A DNA stretch of 64,000 nucleotides from positions 62,001 through 126,000 of the forward strand of contig NZ_KB904448.1 of NCBI RefSeq assembly GCF_000380105.1. Reading direction: 5' to 3'. The translations under genes were made by a program, and so were the position numbers. Positions within the stretch are counted from its first letter, which is position 1, and each line of letters starts with the position of its first letter. Under the pieces are notes generated by a model that made no database searches, was not told the DNA's origin, and saw only the letters and a list, made by a program, of their open reading frames with translations. Below are positions 9,052-19,541 of the stretch, piece by piece. The stretch is from Streptococcus orisratti DSM 15617. Its GTDB lineage: Bacteria; Bacillota; Bacilli; Lactobacillales; Streptococcaceae.

Positions 9052-10488
9052 TTACCGTAAGCCAAGGTCAGCTAATTGTCCTTGATATTTTTCAAAATCG
9101 ATCAAGATTCCTAAACCACCGTACATATCATACTCATCCACCCAATCTCCTTGTGATGGAACGGTTATGTGCTCGATACCTTTACCACCAATCATCGTTG
9201 ATAGTCCTTCCTTAAGAAGAAGAGGATAGGAAATGTTGGTTGAGGTCAATGCATAAATTTTTCCAATGGCTGCTGAACCGGTAAAGAGTTTAGTCGGATC
9301 TTTAACCTGACTAATGAGTGCTGAAATTACTTGCTGTTGGCGTTCTGTACGACCGAAATCAGCAGAATCATCACTTCTGAAACGAGCATAGTTTAAAAGT
9401 GTTTGACCATTCATCCGTTGTTTGCCCACCTTGATCGTTTGATAGGCAGTAGACTGATCTCCAAACCCAATATCGTTTGGCACTTCAACAGAACTTACTT
9501 CTTCCCCATTAATCGTATGAAATTTAGCATTAATCTCGACACCATTTGGGAAAAGTGTGTCAACTGCTTCAGCAAAGGTCTCAAAATCAACCATAACATA
9601 ATATTTTATATCAAGATCAAAATTATTCTTCAAGGTCTGCCGCATCAATTCAGCTCCTTGATTATTATCTTGTTCACCGATATTAAATGCTACATTAAGT
9701 TTTTGATCGTAAGAATCTCCGTAACTAACATTTGGAATATTAACTAAAGTATCACGCATAAAACTAACTAGCTTAATCTTACCATCCTTATTGCCGATGT
9801 TCATAACCATGATAGTATCTGTACGAGCATCAGATGACCCTTGAGTGATCCGCTGATCACTCCCCAAAATTAGAATATTAGTACCATCTGCTGTATCAAC
9901 ACCATTAAATTCCTCTGTAACTGCAGGCGAATAATTAGTTTTTCCGCTAGAGACATCTGACATTCCTTTATAAAACATGTAAATCATGCCTGCAAAAACA
10001 AGTAAAAGTAAAATAGCCAATAGTTGAAAGAAACGTTTAATTCTCCCTTTTTTTCGCTTTTTTTTCGGTCTTTTCACCTTTTTAGGAGCGGGTGAGGTTG
10101 AGACTTCATCAGGTATTCTTTCTGGATAGGGAGGGACTTCCTGATAAGAATTAAGGTTTTCAGATTTCAACTTTGATTGATGTCGTGTAGATCGTCTAGA
10201 TCTAGAATCCTCTGTTGGGAAAATGGGCAACCCTTGTTCTGTAAACTTACTAGGCAGGTTGGTGGTTGGCTCTTCAACATCTATTTCCATGGTTTGGTCA
10301 TACACAGACTGTAAATATGTGGATGAATTATCTTGTTGAACTCTGGTGTGATTCGATTGTTTTAACTCCGATTTTTGACGCAAGTAGTCAAATTCTTGCT
10401 TCTCATATTCATTCAAAAAACGCAAATTAGAGAGCAGATAGCGATAACGGAGCTGTTCGTGATGGTTTAAATTACTATTGTTTGACAT
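9052..10488 (-). CDS. LytR-CpsA-Psr (LCP) family cell-wall glycopolymer ligase
   Basis: 478 residues. A long charged cytoplasmic N-terminus (about 150 residues) ends in a lysine-rich stretch (KKVKRPKKKRKKGRIKR), then one membrane helix (about 151-170, LLAILLLLVFAGMIYMFY), then the extracellular LCP domain with ILGSDQR, arginine-rich TDTIMVMN and NYARFRSDDSADFGRTERQQ signatures. LCP proteins transfer teichoic acid or capsule from the lipid carrier to peptidoglycan. Position after pheA matches the gene called psr or lytR in S. pneumoniae. The N-terminus is longer than in most LCP proteins. Confidence 0.9.
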   Translation of the reverse strand: MSNNSNLNHHEQLRYRYLLSNLRFLNEYEKQEFDYLRQKSELKQSNHTRVQQDNSSTYLQSVYDQTMEIDVEEPTTNLPSKFTEQGLPIFPTEDSRSRRSTRHQSKLKSENLNSYQEVPPYPERIPDEVSTSPAPKKVKRPKKKRKKGRIKRFFQLLAILLLLVFAGMIYMFYKGMSDVSSGKTNYSPAVTEEFNGVDTADGTNILILGSDQRITQGSSDARTDTIMVMNIGNKDGKIKLVSFMRDTLVNIPNVSYGDSYDQKLNVAFNIGEQDNNQGAELMRQTLKNNFDLDIKYYVMVDFETFAEAVDTLFPNGVEINAKFHTINGEEVSSVEVPNDIGFGDQSTAYQTIKVGKQRMNGQTLLNYARFRSDDSADFGRTERQQQVISALISQVKDPTKLFTGSAAIGKIYALTSTNISYPLLLKEGLSTMIGGKGIEHITVPSQGDWVDEYDMYGGLGILIDFEKYQGQLADLGLR

Positions 10489-10554
10489 ATCTCATTCCAA
10501 ATCATTCTTTATTTTCTCATACGTACTTTTCTTTGGTGGAGGATACGGTGAACC

Positions 10555-11372
10555 TTATGATATTTTATAAACGTTATATTGTCCTAAAATTTTATAGCTA
10601 ATACCTATAGCCTGCAACTCTTCAAGTGCAAAAGAAACTAGTTTTTCATTATGATTATCAAAATCAATAATAAAAAAGTATTCGCCAAGGACTGTTTTCA
10701 ACGGACGACTCTCAATTTTAGTCAAATCAATCCCTCGCCAAGCAAAAACCGAGAGGGCTTTATAGAGGGCTCCAGGAAGATTATCCGGAAGAGTAAACGC
10801 CAGCGAAATAGTTTTTGCAATCTTGGGCAGATTAATATTGACACGACAGTGACCAATAACCCAAAAACGTGTGTAATTGTCCTCTATTTCGTGAATGTCC
10901 TGCGCAACGATTTCCAAACCATACTCATCAGCTGCCGCATGTGGTGCAATCGCAGCAAAATTATCATTAGGGTGAGCCGCTACCAAGCGAGCTGCATAGG
11001 CAGTGCTGGGTGTTGCTTCAATTATAACATTTGGATAATTTTCTGTCACATATTTTTTGCCCTGAGCAATCGCTTGTGGATGCGAAAAAATCTTTTCAAT
11101 TTTTTTATCCTTTGCCGTTGCCATCAGTTGCTGTTTGATAGGCTGTATGATTTCCGCAACAGCTGTAATATTGGTGCTATGAAAAAGGTAATCTGATGTT
11201 TCATGAACGGGTCCTTCAATGGAATTTTCGATGGGAACAATGGCAAGATCCACCTGACCTTCTTCATAAGCCTTGATAACTTCTGATATTGTTGGCAAAG
11301 AAACCAAATCCTCATTTGGGAATGTTTCCAAGGCCACATTATGCGTAAACGAGCCGCTTGGCCCCAAATAAG

Positions 11373-11382
<10 letters not shown>
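10555..11382 (-). CDS. pheA: prephenate dehydratase
   Basis: 275 residues, converting prephenate to phenylpyruvate in phenylalanine synthesis. The N-terminal catalytic domain starts YLGPSGSFTHNVALE and includes the NYTRFWVIG motif (TRF); the C-terminal ACT domain (from about 195) carries LTKIESRP for phenylalanine feedback. There is no fused chorismate mutase; a separate one is at 17183-17467. It overlaps aroK by 10 bases, showing operon translation coupling. Confidence 0.94.
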
Positions 11383-13595
<2,213 letters not shown>

Positions 13596-13939
13596 ATCGA
13601 GTAGAGGTTAACCTCTACCCCCTCTCACACCATCGTGCATGCCGTTCAGCACATGGCGGTTCAACTAAACTGCAGCGGAACCTCTTCATGTTCCACATCT
13701 ACCTATATAAAATTCCATTCTGCCTGTGCTGTCCTATATTTATGAACAGCCCCTTTCGACATTCGTTCCGCGAGTACCGTCATTTCAGACCAGGTGATAG
13801 GGCAGACAAAATCAATTAGATAAGTAATCATTTAATCCGCTACCTCGCGATAGTCAGGCTCGGGAGTCGCTACTGGGTTCACTGGTAGCAAGTGTCCTTG
13901 GAGAACTTTCACCCCAGATGTACGACATGCCCGTCGTAC
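13596..13939 (-). mobile_element. decayed class C group II intron (ORF-less)
   Basis: Read on the minus strand, a segment beginning GTACGAC contains a domain I-like tract (CTGGGGTGAAAGTTCTCC and later GACTCCCGAGCC). It ends with a domain V match: GAACCGCCATGTGCTGAACG followed by GCATGCACGATGGTGTGAGAGG split around the bulge, then a domain VI-like hairpin TAGAGGTTAACCTCTA. The CGC triad version of domain V is typical of bacterial class C introns. At 344 bases it is far too short to hold the reverse transcriptase, and no frame remains. It sits right after the tRNA-Arg terminator, the preferred class C target. Confidence 0.65.
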
Positions 13940-13940
13940 T

Positions 13941-13974
13941 AAAAAACAAAAGAACCCCTGTTTTAGGCTCTTTT
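13941..13974 (-). terminator. terminator of tRNA-Arg
   Basis: Minus-strand AAAAGAGCCT and AGGGGTTCTTTT pair with a small bulge around AAAAC and are followed by a T-rich tail (TTTTGTTTTTT) immediately before the intron remnant. Confidence 0.65.
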
Positions 13975-13985
13975 GCTTTTAACTA

Positions 13986-14057
13986 TGTCCCCTGCCGGAA
14001 TCGAACCAGCAACTACTCCTTAGGAGGGAGTTGTTATATCCATTGAACTAAGGGGAC
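13986..14057 (-). tRNA. tRNA-Arg(CCT)
   Basis: A 72-base cloverleaf: acceptor GTCCCCT/AGGGGAC, anticodon stem ACTCC/GGAGT with loop CTCCTAA giving anticodon CCT, and T-arm with GGTTCGATTCC. CCA is not encoded. This tRNA gene is a common integration target in streptococci, but no integrase lies beside it here. Confidence 0.95.
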
Positions 14058-14134
14058 CGTAACTTCTTTATTTTACCTTAGTCTTGATGACAATGCAACT
14101 GCTTTTTTAAAAAAGGTAAAATTGAAGTGTACTA

Positions 14135-14836
14135 CTATACCTCTTTGTTGCTCATTTCTTCTTTAGCTAGCTTACGATATTTCTTCATCTTTGATTTGAA
14201 CAACTCGCCATTTGTTGGCGGTGTAATCGTAATGGCATTCGCACCCACTTCAATAGCTTCACGGATGGTTTCTTCGGTTGGCCCACCCGTTGCCATAATT
14301 GGAAAATCAGGAAAATCCTGACGAATCTTTTTAATGATTTGACTTGTTTGTTCACCACCGCTAATATTTAGAATATCCACACCTGCCTCAATTCGAGAGA
14401 CGATATCAGTAAATTCGGACACAACGGTATAAATGATGGGAATATCAATCATCTGGTTGATTTTTTGAATAGTTTTGACATCTGTGGGGGCATTGACAAC
14501 GACAGCAAAAGCCCCTTCAGACTCAGCAAATAAGCTCATATTAGCCGATCGATCTCCAGTTGTCAGACCACCACCAACACCAACTAAGACGGGAACTGAA
14601 GCCACCAGCATAATACTCTTTAAAATGGTTGGAGCAGGGGTGAAGGGGTACACCGCCAAGACTGCGTCAGCATTATTATTTGCAATGATAGAAACATCCG
14701 TTGAAAAGAGAATGGATTTTATGCGACGACCATAAATGCGTATGCCAGAGCAAGATTTGATGATTTCAGGCATTTCGACAATTTCTTGACGTAGGTCTGA
14801 AAAGACATGAGGAATTTTTTTCTTAGATTCAGTCAT
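14135..14836 (-). CDS. predicted TIM-barrel protein, function unknown
   Basis: 233 residues from ATG 14836, which has AAGGAG 7 bases upstream; a start 16 codons earlier lacks one. Repeated beta-strand endings in ILFSTDVSIIANN, VPVLVGVGGG, GAFAVVVNAP, IPIIYTVVS, VDILNISGGEQT, FPIMATGGPTEET and ANAITITPP fit a beta/alpha barrel; the late GG-P-T pattern resembles phosphate-binding loops of ribulose-phosphate-binding barrels. Often annotated as a hydrolase in streptococci, without evidence I can see. Monocistronic upstream of tRNA-Arg. Confidence 0.75.
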   Translation of the reverse strand: MTESKKKIPHVFSDLRQEIVEMPEIIKSCSGIRIYGRRIKSILFSTDVSIIANNNADAVLAVYPFTPAPTILKSIMLVASVPVLVGVGGGLTTGDRSANMSLFAESEGAFAVVVNAPTDVKTIQKINQMIDIPIIYTVVSEFTDIVSRIEAGVDILNISGGEQTSQIIKKIRQDFPDFPIMATGGPTEETIREAIEVGANAITITPPTNGELFKSKMKKYRKLAKEEMSNKEV

Positions 14837-15269
14837 AGGTACTCCTTTGCTAAGGATTATTTTTTCACATTCTTTAGAAATCAAAACTCAGATATTATTA
14901 CTTTGATTGATGGCCTCAGTTCTATCTACATTAGCATCGCCCAGTTTGCCTTTGATATCATTGAGAATCACATATATACAGAGAAAAGTTTATTTCTTGC
15001 AAAAAAGTCATCAAGTAATTGAAAAGTGGTAAAAACATGCAAAACATTTCTGATTTTTATCTAGTTCCAATCCAAACAAGGTGCTTTGATTAGAGAAAAG
15101 GCAGTCTCATTTTACCACACTTCAAACACATTGCAACTCTTTTTAACAATTTAGCGACTAGATTATTACATTTGGTGTTTTAGTTTTTGTTTGGTAAGTA
15201 TTAGATGTTTTACTACACTGGAAATAACTTAAAAACTCCACTCAAAAAAGAAATAGAATATGCTATTTA
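14837..15269. other. non-coding gap with degenerate repeat
   Basis: No credible gene. The stretch from 14881 to about 14975 (CAGATATT...CTCAGTTCTATCTAC...ATTGAGAAT) resembles the interior of the 104-base ATACTC element found at 15270 but has lost its ends. The promoter of the barrel gene must be within the first 100 bases. Confidence 0.4.
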
Positions 15270-15373
15270 ATACTCTTTGAAAATCAAATTCAGACATTGT
15301 TGTCCTGATTTGATGAACTTCAGTTCAATCTACATCTACGTCGTCTAGTCTAATTTTAATTTTCATTGAGTAT
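15270..15373. repeat. 104-base ATACTC-ended intergenic element (RUP/MITE-like)
   Basis: Left end ATACTCTTTGAAAATCAAA and right end, read inverted, ATACTCAATGAAAATTAAAA give near-perfect terminal repeats; the interior is CAGACATTGTTGTCCTGATT-like. Same length and ends as 23686-23789, and a truncated near-identical copy occurs at 42061. Such elements are common between streptococcal genes. Confidence 0.75.
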
Positions 15374-15430
15374 GAATATAAAACCAAATATCTCTATAAG
15401 CCAGATGGGAACTATTAATAAAGTGAAAAA

Positions 15431-15458
15431 TATTAAAAAGCCCTAAAGTTAGGGCTTT
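15431..15458 (-). terminator. terminator of rplS
   Basis: AAAGCCCTA/TAGGGCTTT with a 4-base loop; on the minus strand the stem is followed by a T-rich tail. It lies about 30 bases after the rplS stop. Confidence 0.85.
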
Positions 15459-15489
15459 CTACGCAAGTAACCAGCAAATCTGGTTCATC

Positions 15490-15837
15490 TTAACGACGGA
15501 TTTCTTTGATACGGGCAGCTTTACCTTGCAATGCACGCAAATAGTAAAGTTTAGCACGACGAACTTTACCGTAACGAACAACTTCAATCTTGTCAACACG
15601 TGGAGTGTGGATTGGGAAAGTACGTTCTACTCCGATACCACCAGAGATTTTACGGACAGTGTACATTTCTGAGATTCCTTGACCCTTACGTGAAATAACA
15701 ACACCTTCAAAGACCTGGATACGTTCGCGGTTACCTTCGACAACTTTTGCGTGAACGCGAACTGTGTCACCTGGGCGGAAAGATGGAATGTCAGTACGAA
15801 GTTGACCTTCAGTCAAGCTTTGGATTAATGGATTCAT
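15490..15837 (-). CDS. rplS: 50S ribosomal protein L19
   Basis: 115 residues from ATG 15837 ([20 protein letters not shown]), with AGGAGA upstream; this is the family start and length, so an in-frame extension of 26 codons is not real. Typical L19 segments are [32 protein letters not shown] and the C-terminal [20 protein letters not shown]. It lies at the 30S-50S interface. It has its own promoter and a leader hairpin. Confidence 0.97.
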   Translation of the reverse strand: MNPLIQSLTEGQLRTDIPSFRPGDTVRVHAKVVEGNRERIQVFEGVVISRKGQGISEMYTVRKISGGIGVERTFPIHTPRVDKIEVVRYGKVRRAKLYYLRALQGKAARIKEIRR

Positions 15838-15855
15838 GTAATTTTCTCCTATCTT

Positions 15856-15889
15856 GCTAATCATAAAGTTCTTGTCCCAGCGGATTAGC
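15856..15889 (-). promoter_or_regulatory. rplS 5'-leader hairpin (L19 leader candidate)
   Basis: In the untranslated leader, GCTAATC and GATTAGC form a perfect 7-base stem around CGCTGGGACAAGAACTTTAT, ending 19 bases before the rplS ATG. Firmicutes are known to carry an L19 leader RNA here; assignment to that family is by position and general shape only. Confidence 0.5.
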
Positions 15890-15922
15890 CGTATTTTCGC
15901 GTGTCCATTACACACAAAACTT

Positions 15923-15951
15923 ATTGTATCAGAATTTCAAAAGACTGTAAA
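15923..15951 (-). promoter_or_regulatory. rplS promoter
   Basis: Minus-strand TTTACA (15951-15946), 17-base spacer and TACAAT (15928-15923), giving a leader of about 80 bases that contains the hairpin. Confidence 0.7.
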
Positions 15952-15966
15952 GTCACAATCATTATT

Positions 15967-17193
15967 TTAATCAAATTTTAGTATTTTTTGAAGTCCATAA
16001 ATAGACTGTCTACGATTAACGATATAAGCAAAACTTGATACGAGGAAAAAAGCAGGTAAATTAGCATAACCAAAAACCTCAGCACCAATAAGAATGGGCG
16101 CTAAAAAGGTATTGGTTGCGGAGCCAAAAACTGAGATATAGCCCGCTGCGGCAACCAATTCTACTGGCAAATGAAAGAAACCTGCTAACACAACGCCAAG
16201 TGAGGCACCAACAGAAAACAGAGGAGTTACTTCGCCACCCTGAAAACCTGCTGCCAAAGTTATAACAGTAAGGAGGAGTTTTAAAAACCAGTCATAGGCA
16301 TAAATTTCTTGACCTCCAAAACTTGCTGAAATCAAATTAGTACCTAAGCCAGAGTATCGACCATAATGTAGAATAAGAAAGAATAAGCTTAGAACTAAAC
16401 CAAATCCCAAAATACGGTAATAGGCATTTGGAATAAGCTCAGCCATCTTTGACTTAGTTATTGCCAAACTGTAGGCAAAAAGATTTCCCACTAGCCCAAA
16501 AATTAACCCCAGCACAATCAATTTAAAAAAAGCAACCCAATCAATATTCAGTGACGTTGAGAGCACATGACTAAATTTCTCAAGTCCTAGAGTATGCGAG
16601 ATTGTACTAGCCGTAAAAGCAGCTATAATCGCAGGAACTAGGGCATCCAAAGCCAGATTCCCTAACAATAAAACTTCCAAGGCGAAGAGGACAGCTGCCA
16701 TAGGTGTTTGAAATAGTCCAGCAAAACCAGCTGCCATCCCCGTGACAAGAAAGATGCGTGAATGATTTTTAAAAGTAAAAAATCTGCTAAACCAGTGTGA
16801 AATAGTAGCCCCTAACTGAACAGCGACCCCCTCACGTCCAGCGCTACCACCAAATAGATGTGTCAGCCAAGTTGTCACCATCACTAGTGGAACCAGACGC
16901 TTAGGAATAACCTCTTCATCACCATGCCCAACTTCAAAAATCAAACTCATGCCTTTACTGCTTTCACCGCCAAATTTTTGATAGAGAAAGACAATTAAAA
17001 GACCTACTAAAGCTAAAAAAGGGATGAGAATACCGACATGAGCCGTTCTAAAATCTGATAAAAATAGAAGTACACGTCCAAAAATAGCATCAACGGTCCC
17101 CACAAGAAGACCGATAATCAGTCCCATGACTCCCAAAATTAGCAAAGTTTTGTAAGAAAGTGAGTCAGCAGCTTTTAATGTTTTACTGTTCAT
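15967..17193 (-). CDS. eriC: CLC-family channel/antiporter, CLC-F type (fluoride) likely
   Basis: 408 residues from ATG 17193 with GGAGA upstream; a TTG five codons earlier is less likely. About ten hydrophobic helices. CLC signatures are variant: GSAGREGVAVQLG in place of the usual G-(K/R)-E-G-P, GLFQTPMAAVLFALEV with a Met at the filter region, and GGEVTPLFSVGA. These changes match the fluoride-exporting CLC-F clade, and the neighbours rplS and chorismate mutase match the S. mutans locus (SMU_1288-1291) where two such fluoride antiporters were described. Only one copy is present here. It overlaps chorismate mutase by 11 bases. Confidence 0.85.
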   Translation of the reverse strand: MNSKTLKAADSLSYKTLLILGVMGLIIGLLVGTVDAIFGRVLLFLSDFRTAHVGILIPFLALVGLLIVFLYQKFGGESSKGMSLIFEVGHGDEEVIPKRLVPLVMVTTWLTHLFGGSAGREGVAVQLGATISHWFSRFFTFKNHSRIFLVTGMAAGFAGLFQTPMAAVLFALEVLLLGNLALDALVPAIIAAFTASTISHTLGLEKFSHVLSTSLNIDWVAFFKLIVLGLIFGLVGNLFAYSLAITKSKMAELIPNAYYRILGFGLVLSLFFLILHYGRYSGLGTNLISASFGGQEIYAYDWFLKLLLTVITLAAGFQGGEVTPLFSVGASLGVVLAGFFHLPVELVAAAGYISVFGSATNTFLAPILIGAEVFGYANLPAFFLVSSFAYIVNRRQSIYGLQKILKFD

Positions 17194-17467
17194 TATCTTG
17201 TTCTCCAAGCTTTGAAGACTGATAATCTCTAGAATTCTTCATAATATCAGCAAACGTTGCCACAATCGTTTGTTCAAAATCCTTATTTCGAACACAAGTA
17301 GCAGCCTTTTTCAAAACTGCTACCTCACGACTGCTATCTAAAATAGCTTTCCCTGTTGCCTTCTTGTAATCCGTCACTTGAGTAACTAGCTGCATGCGTT
17401 TTTCCAACAAGACAACTAATTCACTGTCCACAGCGTCAATTTCTTGACGAATCTGCTCCAAATCCAT
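17183..17467 (-). CDS. chorismate mutase (AroQ type)
   Basis: 94 residues, all helical, beginning MDLEQIRQEIDAVDSELVVLLEKRMQLV. It carries the AroQ pattern: D-x-x-L-V-x-LLEKR-M, the KATGKAILDSSREVAVL region and a final catalytic helix. It converts chorismate to prephenate, supplying PheA at 10555-11382. The CLC gene overlaps its end, so the two are cotranscribed. Confidence 0.9.
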   Translation of the reverse strand: MDLEQIRQEIDAVDSELVVLLEKRMQLVTQVTDYKKATGKAILDSSREVAVLKKAATCVRNKDFEQTIVATFADIMKNSRDYQSSKLGEQDNEQ

Positions 17468-17505
17468 TTATATTCACTCCTTTACATCTTCCTTTCCAGT
17501 ATAGC

Positions 17506-17535
17506 AAAAAAAGACTAGACCAGCTAGTCTTTTTT
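17506..17535 (-). terminator. bidirectional-looking terminator after flavodoxin
   Basis: AAAAAAGACTAG and CTAGTCTTTTTT form a 12-base stem with loop ACCAG, between the flavodoxin gene and chorismate mutase. T-runs on both sides allow function on either strand. Confidence 0.8.
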
Positions 17536-17671
17536 CAAGCTCCGCCCTTTGTAAAAGGTGAGAGTGAAACGCTCTAGGAATAGAATAGACTGTCTCAGAT
17601 TAACAGCTAGCAACTAAGATTTGTTTGAGAAATCAAATTTCTTCGATATCCACAATTTCTGATACGCTACC

Positions 17672-18115
17672 TTATCCAATTTTGTTGGCAATCGTTTCAG
17701 CAAAAGCTTCTAATTTTTCAATATCTTCGTCTTCAGCCGCCAAGTCAACCTTGATAGAGTCAGCTCCTTTGATAGCACCTGTCAAGGCAAATTGGTTTTC
17801 AAATTCATCAACTGACTTGCAGAAATAATCGTAAAAGGTATCTCCCGAACCGACAACACCAAAAATTTTTCCTTCCAAGTCCACATCGGCTAGATCTTCA
17901 TAGAAATCAACGATTTCATCTGGTAAATCCCCATCACCATAAGTGTAAGTGGCTACGATAGCTACGTCAGCATCTTCAAAATCTGCAGCATCAACTGTTG
18001 TACACTCATCAATATCAACCGTGTGACCCAATTCTTCAAATTTATTTCCAACGATGTCAGCAATTTCTTCAGTATTACCTGTCATGCTGGCATAGACAAT
18101 TTTAACTAAAGCCAT
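17672..18115 (-). CDS. flavodoxin
   Basis: 147 residues from ATG 18115, preceded by GGAGG; the ATG four codons upstream contains the ribosome site itself and is unlikely. The FMN phosphate loop is ASMTGNTEEIAD, followed by TYTYGDGDLPDEIVDFYEDL and VVGSGDTFYDYFC flavin-contact loops. Very acidic, as usual for flavodoxins. Low-potential electron carrier in the cytoplasm. Confidence 0.93.
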   Translation of the reverse strand: MALVKIVYASMTGNTEEIADIVGNKFEELGHTVDIDECTTVDAADFEDADVAIVATYTYGDGDLPDEIVDFYEDLADVDLEGKIFGVVGSGDTFYDYFCKSVDEFENQFALTGAIKGADSIKVDLAAEDEDIEKLEAFAETIANKIG

Positions 18116-18330
18116 AATTTCCTCCAAAAGTAAATTACCCTTATTTTAGCACATTTTTAAAGAAATGGCTCGTATAATTTTTTAATTTTGACCAAAAGCT
18201 CCGCATTTTTATTTAATCGCCAAAAAAATTCCAACAACATTCTGAATTTGCTGTAGAAAATGCTTAAATAATACGAGAACTCAATCTTCCTGTACACTAT
18301 TCATATTTTTAGAAATACCATCTTATATTT

Positions 18331-18359
18331 TTGAATTTCTTCTCAAAATCTGTTAGGAT
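18331..18359 (+). promoter_or_regulatory. possible promoter of the glutathione-transferase gene
   Basis: TTGAAT (18331-18336), 17-base spacer, TAGGAT (18354-18359) in the 355-base divergent region between flavodoxin and the transferase. The rest of the region shows only AT-rich sequence and a short palindrome GTACTAAAGTAC. Confidence 0.45.
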
Positions 18360-18470
18360 TAAGACAAGAAAAGATAGTCTTTGAGATTATTTTTTGTGTA
18401 GTTCGGCCACTTTAAACTGTACTAAAGTACAGCGAAGCATGCCAATAAAACGATTAAAAAGGAAAACACT

Positions 18471-19262
18471 ATGTCAGACTATATTTTACCTGAAGTTTGG
18501 GAAATCCCAACCAGCATGGGTGGTGCTTGGGGGAGCCTCAATCAACCAACCGCTGGTAGCCGCTTTGAACAGCATTTGCCAAAAGGTGATAAGCCTTTCC
18601 AACTATATTCACTGGGAACGCCAAACGGCATCAAGGCGACTATCATGCTAGAAGAACTCAAGGAGTTAGGGGTAGAAGATACCGATTACGACCTTTACAA
18701 GATTGACATCGGAGAAGGTGACCAATTTGGCTCAGGCTTTGTGTCCATCAATCCTAACTCTAAAATCCCAGCTCTGCTTGACCAGTCTGGTGACCAACCT
18801 GTCCGTGTTTTCGAGTCTGCCTCAATCCTGCTTTACTTGGCGGATAAATTTGGCAAGCTCATCCCTCAAGACTTCGAAAAACGCACTGAAGTCTTGAACT
18901 GGCTTTTTTGGTCAACGGGTGCAGCTCCATTTCTCGGTGGAGGTTTTGGTCACTTCTTTCACTATGCCCCTGAAAAAATTGAATATGCTATTAACCGCTT
19001 TGCCATGGAGGCTAAACGTCAATTAGACCTTTTGGACAAAGAACTAGCGCAGAAAACCTACATCACAGGTGACAGCTACACCATCGCTGATATTGCCATC
19101 TGGTCATGGTATGGCCGACTGGCTGAGGACAAAATCTGGGAGCGCGCAGGCATCTTTCTTAATGTCAAAGAGTACAAAAATCTCCAACGCTGGACAGCTA
19201 TCATTGCTGACCGCCCAGCCGTCAAACGCGGATTGAAAGCTGACTATAAAAGTATTAAATAA
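18471..19262 (+). CDS. YghU-like glutathione S-transferase family protein
   Basis: 263 residues; AAAGGA upstream of the ATG. An N-terminal extension (LPEVWEIPTSMGGAWGSLN) precedes the thioredoxin-like domain with YSLGTPNGIKATIMLEEL, the P-A-L substrate motif (KIPALLDQ) and VFESASILLYLADKF (Glu-Ser for glutathione), then an all-helical C-domain ending with the typical PAVKRG. The E. coli YghU/YfcG type acts as a disulfide-bond reductase. Monocistronic, with a MITE-like repeat downstream. Confidence 0.88.
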   Translation: MSDYILPEVWEIPTSMGGAWGSLNQPTAGSRFEQHLPKGDKPFQLYSLGTPNGIKATIMLEELKELGVEDTDYDLYKIDIGEGDQFGSGFVSINPNSKIPALLDQSGDQPVRVFESASILLYLADKFGKLIPQDFEKRTEVLNWLFWSTGAAPFLGGGFGHFFHYAPEKIEYAINRFAMEAKRQLDLLDKELAQKTYITGDSYTIADIAIWSWYGRLAEDKIWERAGIFLNVKEYKNLQRWTAIIADRPAVKRGLKADYKSIK

Positions 19263-19305
19263 CGATTTGATTTGAGCCAGTCCAGCAGGGTTGGTTATTT
19301 CATGT

Positions 19306-19515
19306 TATAGTCATTTAGTTTATCTTTGATTACTTCAACGTAAGAGGAAACTCCGTTTCCTTATTTCCAACTTCAAACACTCCACTGGGTTGTTTGAACT
19401 CACTTTGCCGTACTTTACGAAAGTGACTTGCTTCGCATGTCTTATTTCCAACCTAGAACAGCCTAGAGGCTGTTCTAGCAACCTGCAGCTCGTTGCCTTG
19501 TACTAAAAGACTATA
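19306..19515. repeat. TATAGTC-ended element with two hairpin modules
   Basis: Ends TATAGTCATTTAGTTT-like and inverted TATAGTCTTTTAG-like flank a 210-base element shared with 58720-58882. Inside are two modules: GGAAAC-TCC-GTTTCC, linker TTATTTCCAAC, stem TTCAAACA/TGTTTGAA with ACT loop; then CGAA/TTCG, linker CTTATTTCCAACC and a perfect 11-base stem CTAGAACAGCC/GGCTGTTCTAG. No protein is encoded. Confidence 0.7.
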
Positions 19516-19541
19516 TAATAAAAAACTTGTAAAGGAAACTC

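Noticed and set aside
13703-13832. Possible short reading frame in the group II intron remnant
   Set aside because: Careful reading gives a stop after 15 codons; no reverse transcriptase motifs remain.
13986-14057. tRNA-Arg as an occupied integration site
   Set aside because: No integrase gene or duplicated tRNA 3' end was seen nearby; the adjacent mobile DNA is an intron remnant that targets terminators.
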